Shown here piece after piece: positions 8,238 to 17,433 of a stretch of 64,000 nt of DNA. Where the stretch lies: the NCBI RefSeq assembly GCF_014205055.1, contig NZ_JACHMS010000001.1, positions 4,340,001 through 4,404,000 of the forward strand, in the 5' to 3' direction. Position 1 is the first letter of the stretch, and the number at the start of each line of letters is the position of its first letter. The position numbers and the translations under genes are program-made. Origin of the DNA: Streptomyces luteogriseus (GTDB taxonomy: Bacteria > Actinomycetota > Actinomycetes > Streptomycetales > Streptomycetaceae). The notes under the pieces were generated by a model. It saw only the letters and a list, made by a program, of their open reading frames with translations, did no database searches and was not told where the DNA came from.

Positions 8238-10889
8238 ATGAGCGAGCACCGTCGCAAACCGCCGCAGCCGCAGGGAGGCGGACGTGCCGCGGCCCGACGC
8301 GGCCAGTCCGGCTCGTCCCCCGGCCGCCGTGCGGCACCGCGAGGCGCCACCGGGTCTCCGTCCGACTCTTACGGGTCGGACTCCTACGACTCGGGGGGTG
8401 AGGAGCGTCAGTACGGCGGCCGTGCCGAGGCCCGCCGTGCGGCGCAGAGAAGTACGGGGGGCGGCCGCCGCAGAGGCGCCGAACCGACCCGAGGTGGCCG
8501 GCGTGCCGCGCCCGGCGGGCCGGGCGGGCCCGGACGGGGCCGGGGCCGCGCTGCCGCCGTTCCCGACAAGAAGCGGCTGATCGACTATCCGCGGGCCGGC
8601 AAGTACGGCTGGCAGCGCTGGATGCCGTCCTGGAAGCTCGTCTCCGGCCTGTGCATCGCCTTCTTCGGCAGCCTGGTTGCCGTGGCGGGCATCGGCTACG
8701 CCATGGTGGGCGTCCCCAATGAGGAGAACGCTGCGGCCCGGTCGCAGAACAACGTCTACTACTGGGCCGACGGCACCCAGATGGTCGCCGCGGGCAGTGG
8801 TCAGAACCGGCAGAACGTCACGATCGACCGGATTCCCCCAGCCATGCGGTGGGCGGTGATCTCGGCCGAGAACAAGAGCTTCTACCAGGACTCCGGTGTC
8901 GACCCCATGGGTATCGCCCGTGCCCTGGCGAACATGGCCCGGGGCGGTGACACGCAGGGTGGTTCGACGATCACCCAGCAGTTCGTCAAGAACACCTACC
9001 TGAGCCAGGAACAGACGGTCAGCCGTAAGTTCAAGGAAATGTTCATCTCGATCAAGGTGGGCACGAAGCTCTCCAAGGACGAGATCCTCCAGGGGTACCT
9101 CAACACGTCGTACTACGGCCGCGGCGCATACGGTATCCAGGCCGCCGCCCAGGCCTACTACGGCAAGGAGGCGCGATACCTCACTCCGAGTGAGTCCGCC
9201 TTCCTCGCCGCGCTGCTCAAGGGCCCGACGTACTACGACCCCGCGGGCAACGAAAGCCTCGATAAGAACGCGAGCAGAGACAAGAACACCAAGCGGTCCA
9301 AGGACCGTTGGGCCTGGATCCTCGAGCAGATGCACAACGACAAGAGGATCACGGACCAGCAGTACCAGGAAGCGATCAAGAAGTACCCCATGCCCGACCC
9401 CCGCAAGGCGTCCAAGGGCATGACCGGCCAGATCGGCTACCTGGTGGACACGGCCAAGAAGTACGTCCTGAACCACTCCAACATCTCCGAGAAGCAGTTC
9501 GACCAGGGCGGTTACCAGATCAAGACGACCTTCGACAAGGACAAGGTCGAGGCGCTGGCGAAGGCCGTCAAGAAGGTCGAGAAGGAGAAGCTCGACCCGA
9601 AGAACCGTGAGCTGGACAAGCACGTCCAGTTCGGTGGTGCGTCGGTGAAGCCCAACGACGGCGCGATCGTCGCGCTCTACGGCGGCGCGGGGTACGAGAA
9701 CGGCCACTTCAACAACAACGCCGACACCTCGGGTGTCCCCGTCGGTTCGACGTGGAAGCCGTTCGTGCTCGCCGCCGCGATGGAGCACGGTACCTACCGG
9801 AGCAAGGGCCCCCTTTCGCCACTGAGCAAGTACAACGGCAACGACCACCTCAAGGTCAGGAACAACGACGGCACCTACGTCCTGAAGAAGGACAACACGC
9901 CGTTCTTCCAGGAGAACGAGAGCGACTACCCCTGGGGCTACATCTCCTTGCACAAGGCGATGGAGCAGTCCGTGAACACGCCGTTCGTGCAGCTCGGCAT
10001 GGACGTGGGGATGAAGAACGTGGCCGACCTGGCCGAGAAGTCCGGCATCTTGAACAGCAGCTTCGCCGGTCTCAACGCTTCATTCGCGCTCGGTACGTCG
10101 ACTCCCAGTGCGATCCGTATGGCCGACGCCTACGCGACGTTCGCCGCGTCGGGCAAGCAGGCCGCCCCGTACTCGGTGACCAGCGTCAAGTCCAACGGCC
10201 GGGAGATCGAGGGCTTCGAGAAGCCGAGGGTCACGCGAGCGATGCCGGAGCAAGTGGCCAACAACGTCACGGACGTTCTGGAGAACGTCATCCAGAACGG
10301 TACGGGTAAGAAGGCGCTCTCCCTGGGCCGCACCGCGGCCGGCAAGACCGGTACCACCGACGAGAACAAGTCGGCCTGGTTCGTCGGCTACACCCAGCAG
10401 CTGTCGACCTCGGTCGCGATGTTCCGTGAGGACCCCAAGAGCGCCAAGCTGCTCTCCATGAACGGCACCGCGGGTGAGAAGTCCATTCATGGTGGTGACG
10501 TTCCCACGCTGGTGTGGACCGAGTACATGAGGGCCGCGCTCGAGGGTGAGACCGACCTCGGCTTCCCCGAGGCCGAGAAGATCGGCGTCGTCCAGCACGA
10601 AGCGGGCGCTCCGTCGCCGAAGCCGACGCCCAGCGTGGAGCCCAGCGAGACCGTGACCGAGTCGCCGAGCCCCACGCCCACCGAGAGCTCGACTCCGTCG
10701 CCCACACCGAGCAACACCTGTGGGTTCTTCGGATGCGAGAACGACGGTGGCACGGAGAACGGTGGCACGGACAACGGTGGAACCGACGGAGGAGTGACCT
10801 CTCCGCCCGCACCGACCGAATCAGCCGAGGACGGCGGCAACAGCAGGGGCAATGGCAACGGAGGCATCTTCGGAGGCCCCGAGGGATAG
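8238..10889 (+). CDS. Class A penicillin-binding protein (glycosyltransferase-transpeptidase)
   Basis: 883 aa. It polymerises and cross-links peptidoglycan outside the membrane. Residues 1-130 are a basic, Gly/Arg-rich cytoplasmic region, with one membrane anchor at about 132-157. The GT51 domain follows with catalytic Glu211 (AENKSFY) and GGSTITQQFVKN. The transpeptidase domain has SxxK at Ser504-Lys507 (STWK), SVN at 578-580 and KTGT at 703-706. The C-terminus is a long Ser/Pro/Thr then Gly/Asn-rich low-complexity tail. The ATG at 8238 has GAGGAG upstream. The gene is followed by two parS sites, a hairpin and a GT87 gene. The nearby femX and alanine-racemase-like genes suggest a wall-synthesis neighbourhood. 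Confidence 0.95.
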   Translation: MSEHRRKPPQPQGGGRAAARRGQSGSSPGRRAAPRGATGSPSDSYGSDSYDSGGEERQYGGRAEARRAAQRSTGGGRRRGAEPTRGGRRAAPGGPGGPGRGRGRAAAVPDKKRLIDYPRAGKYGWQRWMPSWKLVSGLCIAFFGSLVAVAGIGYAMVGVPNEENAAARSQNNVYYWADGTQMVAAGSGQNRQNVTIDRIPPAMRWAVISAENKSFYQDSGVDPMGIARALANMARGGDTQGGSTITQQFVKNTYLSQEQTVSRKFKEMFISIKVGTKLSKDEILQGYLNTSYYGRGAYGIQAAAQAYYGKEARYLTPSESAFLAALLKGPTYYDPAGNESLDKNASRDKNTKRSKDRWAWILEQMHNDKRITDQQYQEAIKKYPMPDPRKASKGMTGQIGYLVDTAKKYVLNHSNISEKQFDQGGYQIKTTFDKDKVEALAKAVKKVEKEKLDPKNRELDKHVQFGGASVKPNDGAIVALYGGAGYENGHFNNNADTSGVPVGSTWKPFVLAAAMEHGTYRSKGPLSPLSKYNGNDHLKVRNNDGTYVLKKDNTPFFQENESDYPWGYISLHKAMEQSVNTPFVQLGMDVGMKNVADLAEKSGILNSSFAGLNASFALGTSTPSAIRMADAYATFAASGKQAAPYSVTSVKSNGREIEGFEKPRVTRAMPEQVANNVTDVLENVIQNGTGKKALSLGRTAAGKTGTTDENKSAWFVGYTQQLSTSVAMFREDPKSAKLLSMNGTAGEKSIHGGDVPTLVWTEYMRAALEGETDLGFPEAEKIGVVQHEAGAPSPKPTPSVEPSETVTESPSPTPTESSTPSPTPSNTCGFFGCENDGGTENGGTDNGGTDGGVTSPPAPTESAEDGGNSRGNGNGGIFGGPEG

Positions 10890-10918
10890 CCGCCGCCGAC
10901 AGATCGCCCGGCTTGGGT

Positions 10919-10932
10919 GTTTCACGTGAAAC
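10919..10932. promoter_or_regulatory. parS site 3 (exact)
   Basis: Exact GTTTCACGTGAAAC, 30 bp after the PBP stop. It is one of a pair whose centres are 22 bp apart, about two helical turns, so both face the same side of the helix. Confidence 0.92.
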
Positions 10933-10940
10933 GCGAGGGC

Positions 10941-10954
10941 GTTTCACGTGAAAC
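10941..10954. promoter_or_regulatory. parS site 4 (exact)
   Basis: Exact GTTTCACGTGAAAC, paired with site 3 and immediately before a hairpin. It lies upstream of the chosen GT87 start (11026). Confidence 0.92.
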
Positions 10955-10956
10955 AA

Positions 10957-10987
10957 GGGCCGCCGTCCCCCTCGGGTACGGCGGCCC
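10957..10987 (+). terminator. Hairpin after the PBP gene
   Basis: 10-bp perfect GC-rich stem (10957-10966 with 10978-10987) and an 11-nt loop, no U-tract. Likely terminator of the PBP transcript. Confidence 0.6.
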
Positions 10988-11025
10988 TCGGCGTATTGCC
11001 AGACTCGTACGGCAGGATGTGCGAC

Positions 11026-12552
11026 ATGCCCAGTGCAGAATCGACGCAAGCGAGCGTCCATGAGCGGGAGCCCGTGCGACCGACCAAGGAGGACGAGGTC
11101 GCCGCGGCCGGCAGCGAGCTGATCGGCGGTCCGCTCGGGCGGCGTGCCCTGCTCGGGTCGTCCTGGTGGACTCCGGTGCGGGTGATCGCGTTGGTGGCGA
11201 TCGGCATGTTCGCCCTCGGCCTGGTCCAGAAGGCGCCCTGCTACGACGGGGCCTGGTTCTTCGGCGCCAGCTCCCAGTACACGCACGCGTGCTATTCGGA
11301 CATTCCCCACCTCTACCAGGGGCGGGGCTTCGCTGATGGGCTCGTGCCGTACTTCGACCGGCTTCCCGGCGACATGCAGTACCTGGAGTACCCGGTCCTC
11401 ACCGGTGTCTTCATGGAAGTCGCCTCCTGGCTCACGCCCGGCAGCGGCACCATCCAGTACCAGGAGCAGTGGTACTGGATGGTCAACGCCGGAATGCTCA
11501 TGGTGTGCGCGGCGGTCATCGTCGTCTGTGTGACCCGCACCCACGCCCGGCGTCCCTGGGACGGACTACTGGTCGCCCTGGCGCCTGCTGCCGCGCTGAC
11601 GGCGACCATCAACTGGGACCTGCTCGCCGTGGCTCTGACGGCGGCGGCGATGCTGATGTGGTCACGTGGCCGTTCTCTCGCGTTCGGCGTCCTGCTGGGG
11701 CTGGCCACGGCCGCCAAGCTCTATCCTTTCCTGCTCCTCGGACCGCTGATGGTGCTGTGCTGGCGCGCTGGCAGGTGGCGCGAGTTCGGTACGGCGCTGG
11801 GCGGCGCGATCGTCGCCTGGGTCGTCGTGAACGGGCCGGTGATGCTCTTCGCCTTCGAGGGCTGGTCGAAGTTCTACACGTTCAGCCAGGAGCGGGGCGT
11901 CGACTTCGGCTCCTTCTGGCTGATCATGGCCCAGAACTCGGACGACCCGCTCAGCACCGACACCGTCAACACGCTCGCCACGCTGCTGATGCTGGTGTGC
12001 TGTGCGGCCGTCGCGGCGCTCGCACTGACCGCCCCGCGCCGCCCGCGCTTCGCCCAGCTCGCCTTTCTGATCGTCGCGGCGTTCATCCTCACCAACAAGG
12101 TCTACTCGCCGCAGTACGTCCTGTGGCTGGTGCCGCTGGCCGCTCTCGCCCGGCCGAAGTGGCGGGACTTCCTGATCTGGCAGGCCTGCGAGGTGGCGTA
12201 CTTCCTCGGGATCTGGCTGTACCTCGCGTACACGACCAGTGGAGACGCTCACAAGGGGCTGCCCACTGACGGCTACCACTGGGCCATCGGCCTGCACCTG
12301 CTCGGCACGCTGTACCTGTGCGTGATGGTCGTGCGCGACATCTTCATGCCGGAGCGGGATCCGGTGCGGCGGTCCGGCGACGACGATCCCTCGGGCGGAG
12401 TGCTCGACGGCGCCGTGGATGTCTTCGTCTTCGGCCCGGCGGCTCGCCCCCGGCGGCACGAGACCGATGCCCGGTTCGACGCGCCATCGGTCGAGTGGGG
12501 CAGGCCAGGACCCACGGGGTTCGCTCTGAGCGAACGGAACGAGAGGCCGTAG
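11026..12552 (+). CDS. Glycosyltransferase family 87 (polyprenyl-phosphate-sugar dependent) membrane protein
   Basis: About 508 aa with around ten hydrophobic segments. The region after TM1 (ACYDGAWFFGASSQYTHACYSDIPHLYQGRGFADGLVPYFDRLPGDMQYLEYPVL) resembles the external acidic loop of GT87/DUF2029 mannosyltransferase-like GT-C enzymes. Members act on the outer face using a lipid-linked sugar; donor and acceptor are unknown here. I chose ATG 11026 with AGGA about 9 nt upstream. ATG 11017 is an alternative. The frame stays open back into parS site 4, but that part is probably untranslated. A strong hairpin follows the stop. Confidence 0.85.
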   Translation: MPSAESTQASVHEREPVRPTKEDEVAAAGSELIGGPLGRRALLGSSWWTPVRVIALVAIGMFALGLVQKAPCYDGAWFFGASSQYTHACYSDIPHLYQGRGFADGLVPYFDRLPGDMQYLEYPVLTGVFMEVASWLTPGSGTIQYQEQWYWMVNAGMLMVCAAVIVVCVTRTHARRPWDGLLVALAPAAALTATINWDLLAVALTAAAMLMWSRGRSLAFGVLLGLATAAKLYPFLLLGPLMVLCWRAGRWREFGTALGGAIVAWVVVNGPVMLFAFEGWSKFYTFSQERGVDFGSFWLIMAQNSDDPLSTDTVNTLATLLMLVCCAAVAALALTAPRRPRFAQLAFLIVAAFILTNKVYSPQYVLWLVPLAALARPKWRDFLIWQACEVAYFLGIWLYLAYTTSGDAHKGLPTDGYHWAIGLHLLGTLYLCVMVVRDIFMPERDPVRRSGDDDPSGGVLDGAVDVFVFGPAARPRRHETDARFDAPSVEWGRPGPTGFALSERNERP

Positions 12553-12564
12553 CCGGAAAGGCCA

Positions 12565-12596
12565 AAGGCCGTACACGGTAAGCCGTGTACGGCCTT
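12565..12596. terminator. Bidirectional terminator hairpin
   Basis: 14-bp perfect stem (12565-12578 with 12583-12596) and a 4-nt loop, with A and T ends on the two sides. It lies between the convergent GT87 gene and the alanine-racemase-like gene. Confidence 0.8.
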
Positions 12597-12630
12597 CTTG
12601 CCGCGCTGCGAGGGTCGGTGCCCGTGACGG

Positions 12631-13662
12631 TCAGCGGTCCATGATCCGGTCGAACTGCGTGGTGGTGTGCCGCAGATGGGCCACGAGTTCATCGCCGACC
12701 TTCGGCTCGGGCGCGTCCGCCGGCACGAACAGGATCGAGACCTGCATGTGCGGCGGCTCAGCGAACCAGCGCTGCTTGCCGCCCCAGACGAACGGAGAAA
12801 GATTCCGGTTCACCGTCGCGAGGCCGGCGCGGGCGACGCCCTTGGCGCGCGGCATGACGCCGTGCAGTGCCTTGGGAGCCTCCAGGCCCACTCCGTGCGA
12901 CGTACCGCCCGCCACGACCACCAGGAAGCCGTCGGAGGCCGCCTTCTGCTGCCGGTAGCCGAAGCGGTCGCCCTTGGCGACGCGTGTGACGTCCAGGACC
13001 GCGCCGCGGTACTCGGTGGCGTCGTGGTCCCCCAGCCACAGCCGCGTGCCGATGCGGGCCCGGAAGCGGGTCTGCGGGAACTGCTGCTGGAGCCGGGCGA
13101 GTTCCTCGGCCTTGAGGTGGCTGACGAACATGGTGTGCAGGGGCAGCCGGGCGGCACGCAGCCGGTCCATCCAGCCGATGACCTCCTCGACGGCGTCCGA
13201 GCCGTCGGTGCGGTCCAGCGGCAGGTGGATGGCGAAGCCCTCCAGCCGGACGTTCTCGATGGCGGCGTGCAGCTGCGCCAAGTCCTGCTCGCTGATGCCG
13301 TGCCGCTTCATCGAGGACATCACCTCGATCACCACACGGGCGCCGACCAGGCCGTACACACCGTCTATCGACGACACCGAGCGGATGACCCGGTCCGGCA
13401 GCGGCACCGGCTCCTCGCCCCGCCGGTAGGGCGTCAGCACCAGCAGGTCCCCGCCGAACCAGTCTTTGATCCGGGCGGCCTCGTAGGTCGTGCCGACGGC
13501 GAGGACGTCCGAGCCCAGCCGTGTGGCCTCCTCCGCCAGCCGCTCGTGCCCGAAGCCGTAGCCGTTGCCCTTGCAGACCGGCACGAGGCCCGGGAACTGC
13601 TCCTGCACGTGCTTGTGGTGCGCACGCCAGCGCGCGGTGTCGACGTAGAGCGTGAGCGCCAT
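12631..13662 (-). CDS. Alanine-racemase-like PLP-dependent protein
   Basis: 343 aa. The N-terminal VCKGNGYGFG (residues about 29-38) is the alanine-racemase-type PLP lysine motif, with Gly-Asn replacing Ala-Asn. The rest follows the TIM-barrel N-domain of alanine racemase and then a beta-rich C-domain. The sequence departs clearly from true Alr, so the substrate may differ. It lies 81 bp downstream of femX on the same strand and is probably cotranscribed, which points to amino-acid supply or modification for peptidoglycan bridges (inference). ATG 13662 gives a standard N-terminus. Confidence 0.85.
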   Translation of the reverse strand: MALTLYVDTARWRAHHKHVQEQFPGLVPVCKGNGYGFGHERLAEEATRLGSDVLAVGTTYEAARIKDWFGGDLLVLTPYRRGEEPVPLPDRVIRSVSSIDGVYGLVGARVVIEVMSSMKRHGISEQDLAQLHAAIENVRLEGFAIHLPLDRTDGSDAVEEVIGWMDRLRAARLPLHTMFVSHLKAEELARLQQQFPQTRFRARIGTRLWLGDHDATEYRGAVLDVTRVAKGDRFGYRQQKAASDGFLVVVAGGTSHGVGLEAPKALHGVMPRAKGVARAGLATVNRNLSPFVWGGKQRWFAEPPHMQVSILFVPADAPEPKVGDELVAHLRHTTTQFDRIMDR

Positions 13663-13743
13663 GGCCGGACCTGGAACCTTTCTCGCGGTGCCGTGTATCG
13701 GCGGTTGCCGTGTATCAGGGGTATAGAAGCACTGAATGGGACA

Positions 13744-14865
13744 TCAGCGGCGCGACATGTAGATGTCGAGCGCCTTGTGCAGCAGCTTGTTCAGCGGGAA
13801 GTCCCACTCGCCGAGGTACTCGGCCGCCTGGCCGCCGGTACCCACCTTGAACTGGATCAGCCCGAAGAGGTGGTCGGTCTCGTCGAGCGAGTCGGAGATG
13901 CCGCGCAGGTCGTAGACGGTGGCGCCGAGCGCGTAGGCGTCGCGCAGCATCCGCCACTGCATCGCGTTCGAGGGGCGGACCTCACGGCCGATGTTGTCGG
14001 AGGCGCCGTAGGAGTACCAGACGTGTCCGCCGACGATCAGCATCGTCGCGGCCGACAGGTTCACGCCGTTGTGCCGGGCGAAGTACAGCCGCATGCGGTT
14101 GGGGTCCTCGGTGTTGAGGGCCGTCCACATGCGCTGGAAGTACGCCAGCGGGCGCGGGCGGAAGTGATCGCGCACGGCCGTGATCTCGTACAGGCGCTGC
14201 CACTCCTCGAGGTCCTGGTAGCCGCCCTGGACGACCTCGACGCCGGCCTTCTCGGCCTTCTTGATGTTGCGGCGCCACAGCTGGTTGAAGTTCTTGTGGA
14301 CCTCTTCCAGGGAGCGGTTCGCCAGCGGCACCTGGTACACGTAGCGGGGCTGGACGTCGCCGAAGCCGGCGCCGCCGTCCTCGCCCTGCTGCCAGCCCAT
14401 ACGGCGCAGCTTGTCGGCGACCTCGAAGGCGCGCGGCTCGATGTGGTCGGCCTCGATGTCGCGCAGGCGCTTGACGTCCGGGTTCTGGATGCCCGCCTTG
14501 ATGGAGGGGGCCTCCCAGCGCCGGATGATCACCGGCGGGCCCATCTTCACGGAGAAGGCGCCCTGCTGCTTCAGGTGCGCCAGCATCGGTTCGAGCCAGT
14601 CCTGCAGATTTGGCGCGAACCAGTTGATGACCGGGCCCTCGGGCAGGTAGGCGAGGTAGCGCTTGATCTTGGGAAGCTGCCGGTAGAGGACCAGACCGGC
14701 ACCGACCATCTCGCCGGTGCGGTCGTCGAACCAGCCGAGGTTCTCGGAGCGCCACTCCGCCTTGACGTCAGCCCAGGCCGGGACCTGCATGTGGCTCGCC
14801 GACGGCAGGCTCTGGATGTATGCCAGATGCTGCTCGCGACTGATGGTCCTCAGGGTCAGGCTCAT
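13744..14865 (-). CDS. femX: FemX-type peptidoglycan bridge aminoacyltransferase
   Basis: 373 aa, FemABX family with two GNAT-like subdomains (for example the C-terminal NAMQWRMLRDAYALGATVYDLRGISDSLDETDHLFGLIQFKVGTGGQAAEYLGEWDFPLNK). In S. coelicolor the FemX enzyme adds the single glycine to the stem peptide of lipid II, giving the LL-Dap-Gly bridge of Streptomyces wall, and is reported essential (from memory). Start ATG 14865 is preceded by GGAGCG. The frame runs well upstream of this, but that stretch overlaps another gene's 5' side and looks non-coding. The alanine-racemase-like gene follows on the same strand. Confidence 0.9.
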   Translation of the reverse strand: MSLTLRTISREQHLAYIQSLPSASHMQVPAWADVKAEWRSENLGWFDDRTGEMVGAGLVLYRQLPKIKRYLAYLPEGPVINWFAPNLQDWLEPMLAHLKQQGAFSVKMGPPVIIRRWEAPSIKAGIQNPDVKRLRDIEADHIEPRAFEVADKLRRMGWQQGEDGGAGFGDVQPRYVYQVPLANRSLEEVHKNFNQLWRRNIKKAEKAGVEVVQGGYQDLEEWQRLYEITAVRDHFRPRPLAYFQRMWTALNTEDPNRMRLYFARHNGVNLSAATMLIVGGHVWYSYGASDNIGREVRPSNAMQWRMLRDAYALGATVYDLRGISDSLDETDHLFGLIQFKVGTGGQAAEYLGEWDFPLNKLLHKALDIYMSRR

Positions 14866-15032
14866 TTCGGGGCGCTCCTCGGGCTGGTGTGTCCCCATGG
14901 GTACAGGGGCTCCGGCTCTCGCGCGAAGCCTACTGCGCCGTGGAAGCGCGCCGGTTGGGCGTACGGGACCTTCGCCCCGGCCCGAGGCCGGCCGGGGCGT
15001 GACCCGGTGTTCAGATGAGGGGTGCCCTGGCG

Positions 15033-15338
15033 TCAGCCGATGAGGCCGCCGTGCGCCATGCCCAGGAAGAACCCGACGCCCGATGCGCCCAAGCCGAGGA
15101 TCAGGCCGAAGCGCTCTCGGGTCGTTTCCGAGATCCACTGGCCGTACGCGCCCGTGAGGATGCCCACGAGACCGGCCCAGGAGCTGAGCAGATGCAGGTC
15201 CTCGTCGATGATCGCCGAGAGGAACGAGGTGAGGCCCAGCACCAGGGTCACCGCGAGCAGCGCGTCCTGGAGGGGATGGGGCTTGCCGTCCGTGGCGAAG
15301 AGGCCGCCGGCGGTGTTGGGTCGCAATGCCTGTGCCAT
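15033..15338 (-). CDS. Small membrane protein, function unknown
   Basis: 101 aa. The start ATG 15338 has an ideal AGGAGG. Two or three hydrophobic segments span about residues 25-45, 55-70 and 80-98, with the motif GAYGQWISETTRERFGLILGL between the last two. It is conserved between femX and rpsF in Streptomyces as far as I recall, with no known function. It is divergent from rpsF. Confidence 0.8.
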   Translation of the reverse strand: MAQALRPNTAGGLFATDGKPHPLQDALLAVTLVLGLTSFLSAIIDEDLHLLSSWAGLVGILTGAYGQWISETTRERFGLILGLGASGVGFFLGMAHGGLIG

Positions 15339-15602
15339 AGGGCACCTCCTGCGAAAGTCGGCGCATCGTAGCGCCATACACACCCGATGTGTACAGATTG
15401 GCTGCCCTGGCGGCCGGATTTCAACCGCAAGCCGCTGTGCGGGTACTCTGTACCGTCCGCACCGGTGTCTGCCCATGTCATGGCAGGGGCTTCTCGCCAG
15501 AAACCCCGACTGTCAGTGGTGGCCGATACCGTTGCCTACGCATCACAACCCTCCTGCCACGGAACGACCGTGGCCGCTGAGTCCAAAGGAGGTGGGTTCC
15601 AC

Positions 15603-15893
15603 ATGCGTCACTACGAGGTGATGGTCATCCTCGACCCCGAGGTCGAGGAGCGCGCTGTCTCTCCGCTGATCGAGAACTTCCTCTCTGTCGTCCGTGACGG
15701 CGGCGGAAAGGTCGAGAAGGTCGACACCTGGGGCCGTCGTCGTCTCGCGTACGAGATCAAGAAGAAGCCCGAGGGCATCTACTCGGTCATCGACCTGCAG
15801 GCCGAGCCTGCGGTCGTCAAGGAGCTCGACCGCCAGATGAACCTGAACGAGTCGGTCCTCCGGACCAAGGTCCTCCGTCCCGAGACCCACTGA
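15603..15893 (+). CDS. rpsF: 30S ribosomal protein bS6
   Basis: 96 aa, the normal S6 length. The N-terminal RHYEVMVILDPEVEE and central GRRRLAYEIKK are family hallmarks. It binds 16S rRNA with S18 in the platform. ATG 15603 is preceded by AAAGGAGGTG. First gene of the rpsF-ssb-rpsR-rplI operon. Confidence 0.97.
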   Translation: MRHYEVMVILDPEVEERAVSPLIENFLSVVRDGGGKVEKVDTWGRRRLAYEIKKKPEGIYSVIDLQAEPAVVKELDRQMNLNESVLRTKVLRPETH

Positions 15894-15964
15894 GCTTTCC
15901 GGCTCAGCTGATCCCGGGATTCGAGTAGCAAGCAGCCAGAGCAAACCCGCCGAGAGGTTCCCCC

Positions 15965-16561
15965 ATGGCAGGCGAGACCGTCATCACGGTCGTCGGCAAT
16001 CTTGTCGACGACCCCGAGCTGCGCTTCACCCCCTCCGGTGCGGCGGTCGCGAAGTTCCGTGTCGCGTCCACCCCCCGCACCTTCGACCGCCAGACGAACG
16101 AGTGGAAGGACGGCGAGAGCCTGTTCCTGACCTGCTCGGTCTGGCGTCAGGCGGCGGAGAACGTCGCGGAGTCGCTCCAGCGAGGCATGCGCGTCATCGT
16201 GCAGGGCCGGCTGAAGCAGCGGTCCTACGAGGACCGTGAGGGTGTCAAGCGCACGGTCTACGAGCTGGACGTCGAGGAAGTCGGCGCCAGCCTGCGCAAC
16301 GCCACGGCCAAGGTCACCAAGACCACCGGCCGCGGTGGCCAGGGCGGCCAGGGTGGCTACGGCGGCGGTGGCGGTGGCGCCCAGGGTGGCGGCGGCTGGG
16401 GCGGCGGCCCCGGTGGCGGCCAGCAGGGCGGCGGCGCTCCCGCCGACGACCCGTGGGCGACCGGCGCTCCCGCCGGTGGCAACCAGGGCGGTGGCGGCGG
16501 CTGGGGTGGAAACTCCGGCGGCGGCAGTGGCGGCGGCTACTCGGACGAGCCCCCCTTCTAG
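15965..16561 (+). CDS. ssb: Single-stranded DNA-binding protein
   Basis: 198 aa. The OB-fold spans residues 1-115 (GETVITVVGNLVDDPELRFTPSGAAVAKFRVAS...). A long Gly/Gln-rich linker follows, then the acidic tail ending DEPPF that recruits replication and repair partners. This is the replicative SsbA type of Streptomyces. It is embedded between rpsF and rpsR, coupling SSB supply to ribosome synthesis. Confidence 0.97.
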   Translation: MAGETVITVVGNLVDDPELRFTPSGAAVAKFRVASTPRTFDRQTNEWKDGESLFLTCSVWRQAAENVAESLQRGMRVIVQGRLKQRSYEDREGVKRTVYELDVEEVGASLRNATAKVTKTTGRGGQGGQGGYGGGGGGAQGGGGWGGGPGGGQQGGGAPADDPWATGAPAGGNQGGGGGWGGNSGGGSGGGYSDEPPF

Positions 16562-16606
16562 GGACGGGTTCGCACTCACACTTCTTGATCACACAGGAGA
16601 AACACC

Positions 16607-16843
16607 ATGGCTAAGCCGCCTGTGCGCAAGCCGAAGAAGAAGGTCTGCGCATTCTGCAAGGACAAGGTCACGTACGTGGACTACAAGGACACGAACATGC
16701 TGCGGAAGTTCATTTCCGACCGCGGCAAGATCCGTGCCCGCCGCGTGACCGGCAACTGCACGCAGCACCAGCGTGACGTCGCCACGGCTGTGAAGAACAG
16801 CCGTGAGATGGCGCTGCTGCCCTACACCTCCACCGCGCGATAA
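16607..16843 (+). CDS. rpsR: 30S ribosomal protein bS18, zinc-binding (C+) form
   Basis: 78 aa. CAFC near residues 13-16 and a further Cys in TGNC give the zinc-ribbon (C+) pattern. Streptomyces usually also carries a Zur-controlled C- paralogue elsewhere. It pairs with bS6 on the 30S platform. AGGAGAAA precedes the ATG. Confidence 0.97.
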   Translation: MAKPPVRKPKKKVCAFCKDKVTYVDYKDTNMLRKFISDRGKIRARRVTGNCTQHQRDVATAVKNSREMALLPYTSTAR

Positions 16844-16861
16844 GGGAAGGGTGACCGACTC

Positions 16862-17308
16862 ATGAAGATCATCCTCACCCACGAGGTCACCGGCCTCGGT
16901 GCCGCGGGCGACGTCGTCGACGTCAAGGACGGTTACGCTCGCAACTACCTGATCCCGCGGAAGTTCGCTATCCGCTGGACCAAGGGTGGCGAGAAGGACG
17001 TCGAGCAGATCCGTCGTGCTCGCAAGATCCACGAGATCCAGACCATCGAGCAGGCCAACGCTGTGAAGGCCCAGCTCGAGGGCGTCAAGGTCCGTCTGGC
17101 CGTTCGCTCCGGCGACGCCGGTCGTCTCTTCGGTTCCGTCACGCCGGCCGACGTCGCTTCCGCGATCAAGGCCTCCGGTGGTCCCGAGGTCGACAAGCGC
17201 CGTATCGAACTCGGCTCGCCGATCAAGACGCTGGGCGCTCACGAGACGTCCGTGCGTCTGCACCCCGAGGTTGCCGCCAAGGTCAACATCGAGGTCGTCG
17301 CGGCCTGA
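16862..17308 (+). CDS. rplI: 50S ribosomal protein bL9
   Basis: 148 aa. The N-terminal KIILTHEVTGLGAAGDVVDVKDGYARNYLIPR matches the bL9 signature. A long connecting helix and the C-terminal domain follow. It is the last gene of the operon and is followed by a strong terminator and three parS sites. Confidence 0.97.
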   Translation: MKIILTHEVTGLGAAGDVVDVKDGYARNYLIPRKFAIRWTKGGEKDVEQIRRARKIHEIQTIEQANAVKAQLEGVKVRLAVRSGDAGRLFGSVTPADVASAIKASGGPEVDKRRIELGSPIKTLGAHETSVRLHPEVAAKVNIEVVAA

Positions 17309-17334
17309 GTGTCGCGCCTGCTGAAGCAGTAACG

Positions 17335-17367
17335 AAGGGGCCGCACCCTGAAGGGTGCGGCCCCTTT
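17335..17367 (+). terminator. Rho-independent terminator of the rpsF-rplI operon
   Basis: 15-bp perfect stem (17335-17349 with 17352-17366) ending in CCCCTTT. The clearest classical terminator in the window. Confidence 0.88.
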
Positions 17368-17395
17368 CGTGTCGCCCCTGCGGAGCGGCGTCTGC

Positions 17396-17409
17396 GTTTC
17401 ACGTGAAAC
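17396..17409. promoter_or_regulatory. parS site 5 (exact)
   Basis: Exact GTTTCACGTGAAAC, the first of a three-site cluster in the rplI/MATE convergent gap. Confidence 0.92.
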
Positions 17410-17433
17410 ACCGCGTTCTGCGGAGCACCCCCT

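Noticed and set aside
8070..9953. 627-codon - strand reading frame antisense to the PBP gene
   Set aside because: Antisense shadow of a gene with unmistakable GT51 and transpeptidase motifs.
12667..15018. 783-codon + strand reading frame antisense to femX and the alanine-racemase-like gene
   Set aside because: It is an antisense GC-frame shadow of the two recognised genes; its sequence is low-complexity (V/G/R/A-rich) with no known domain.
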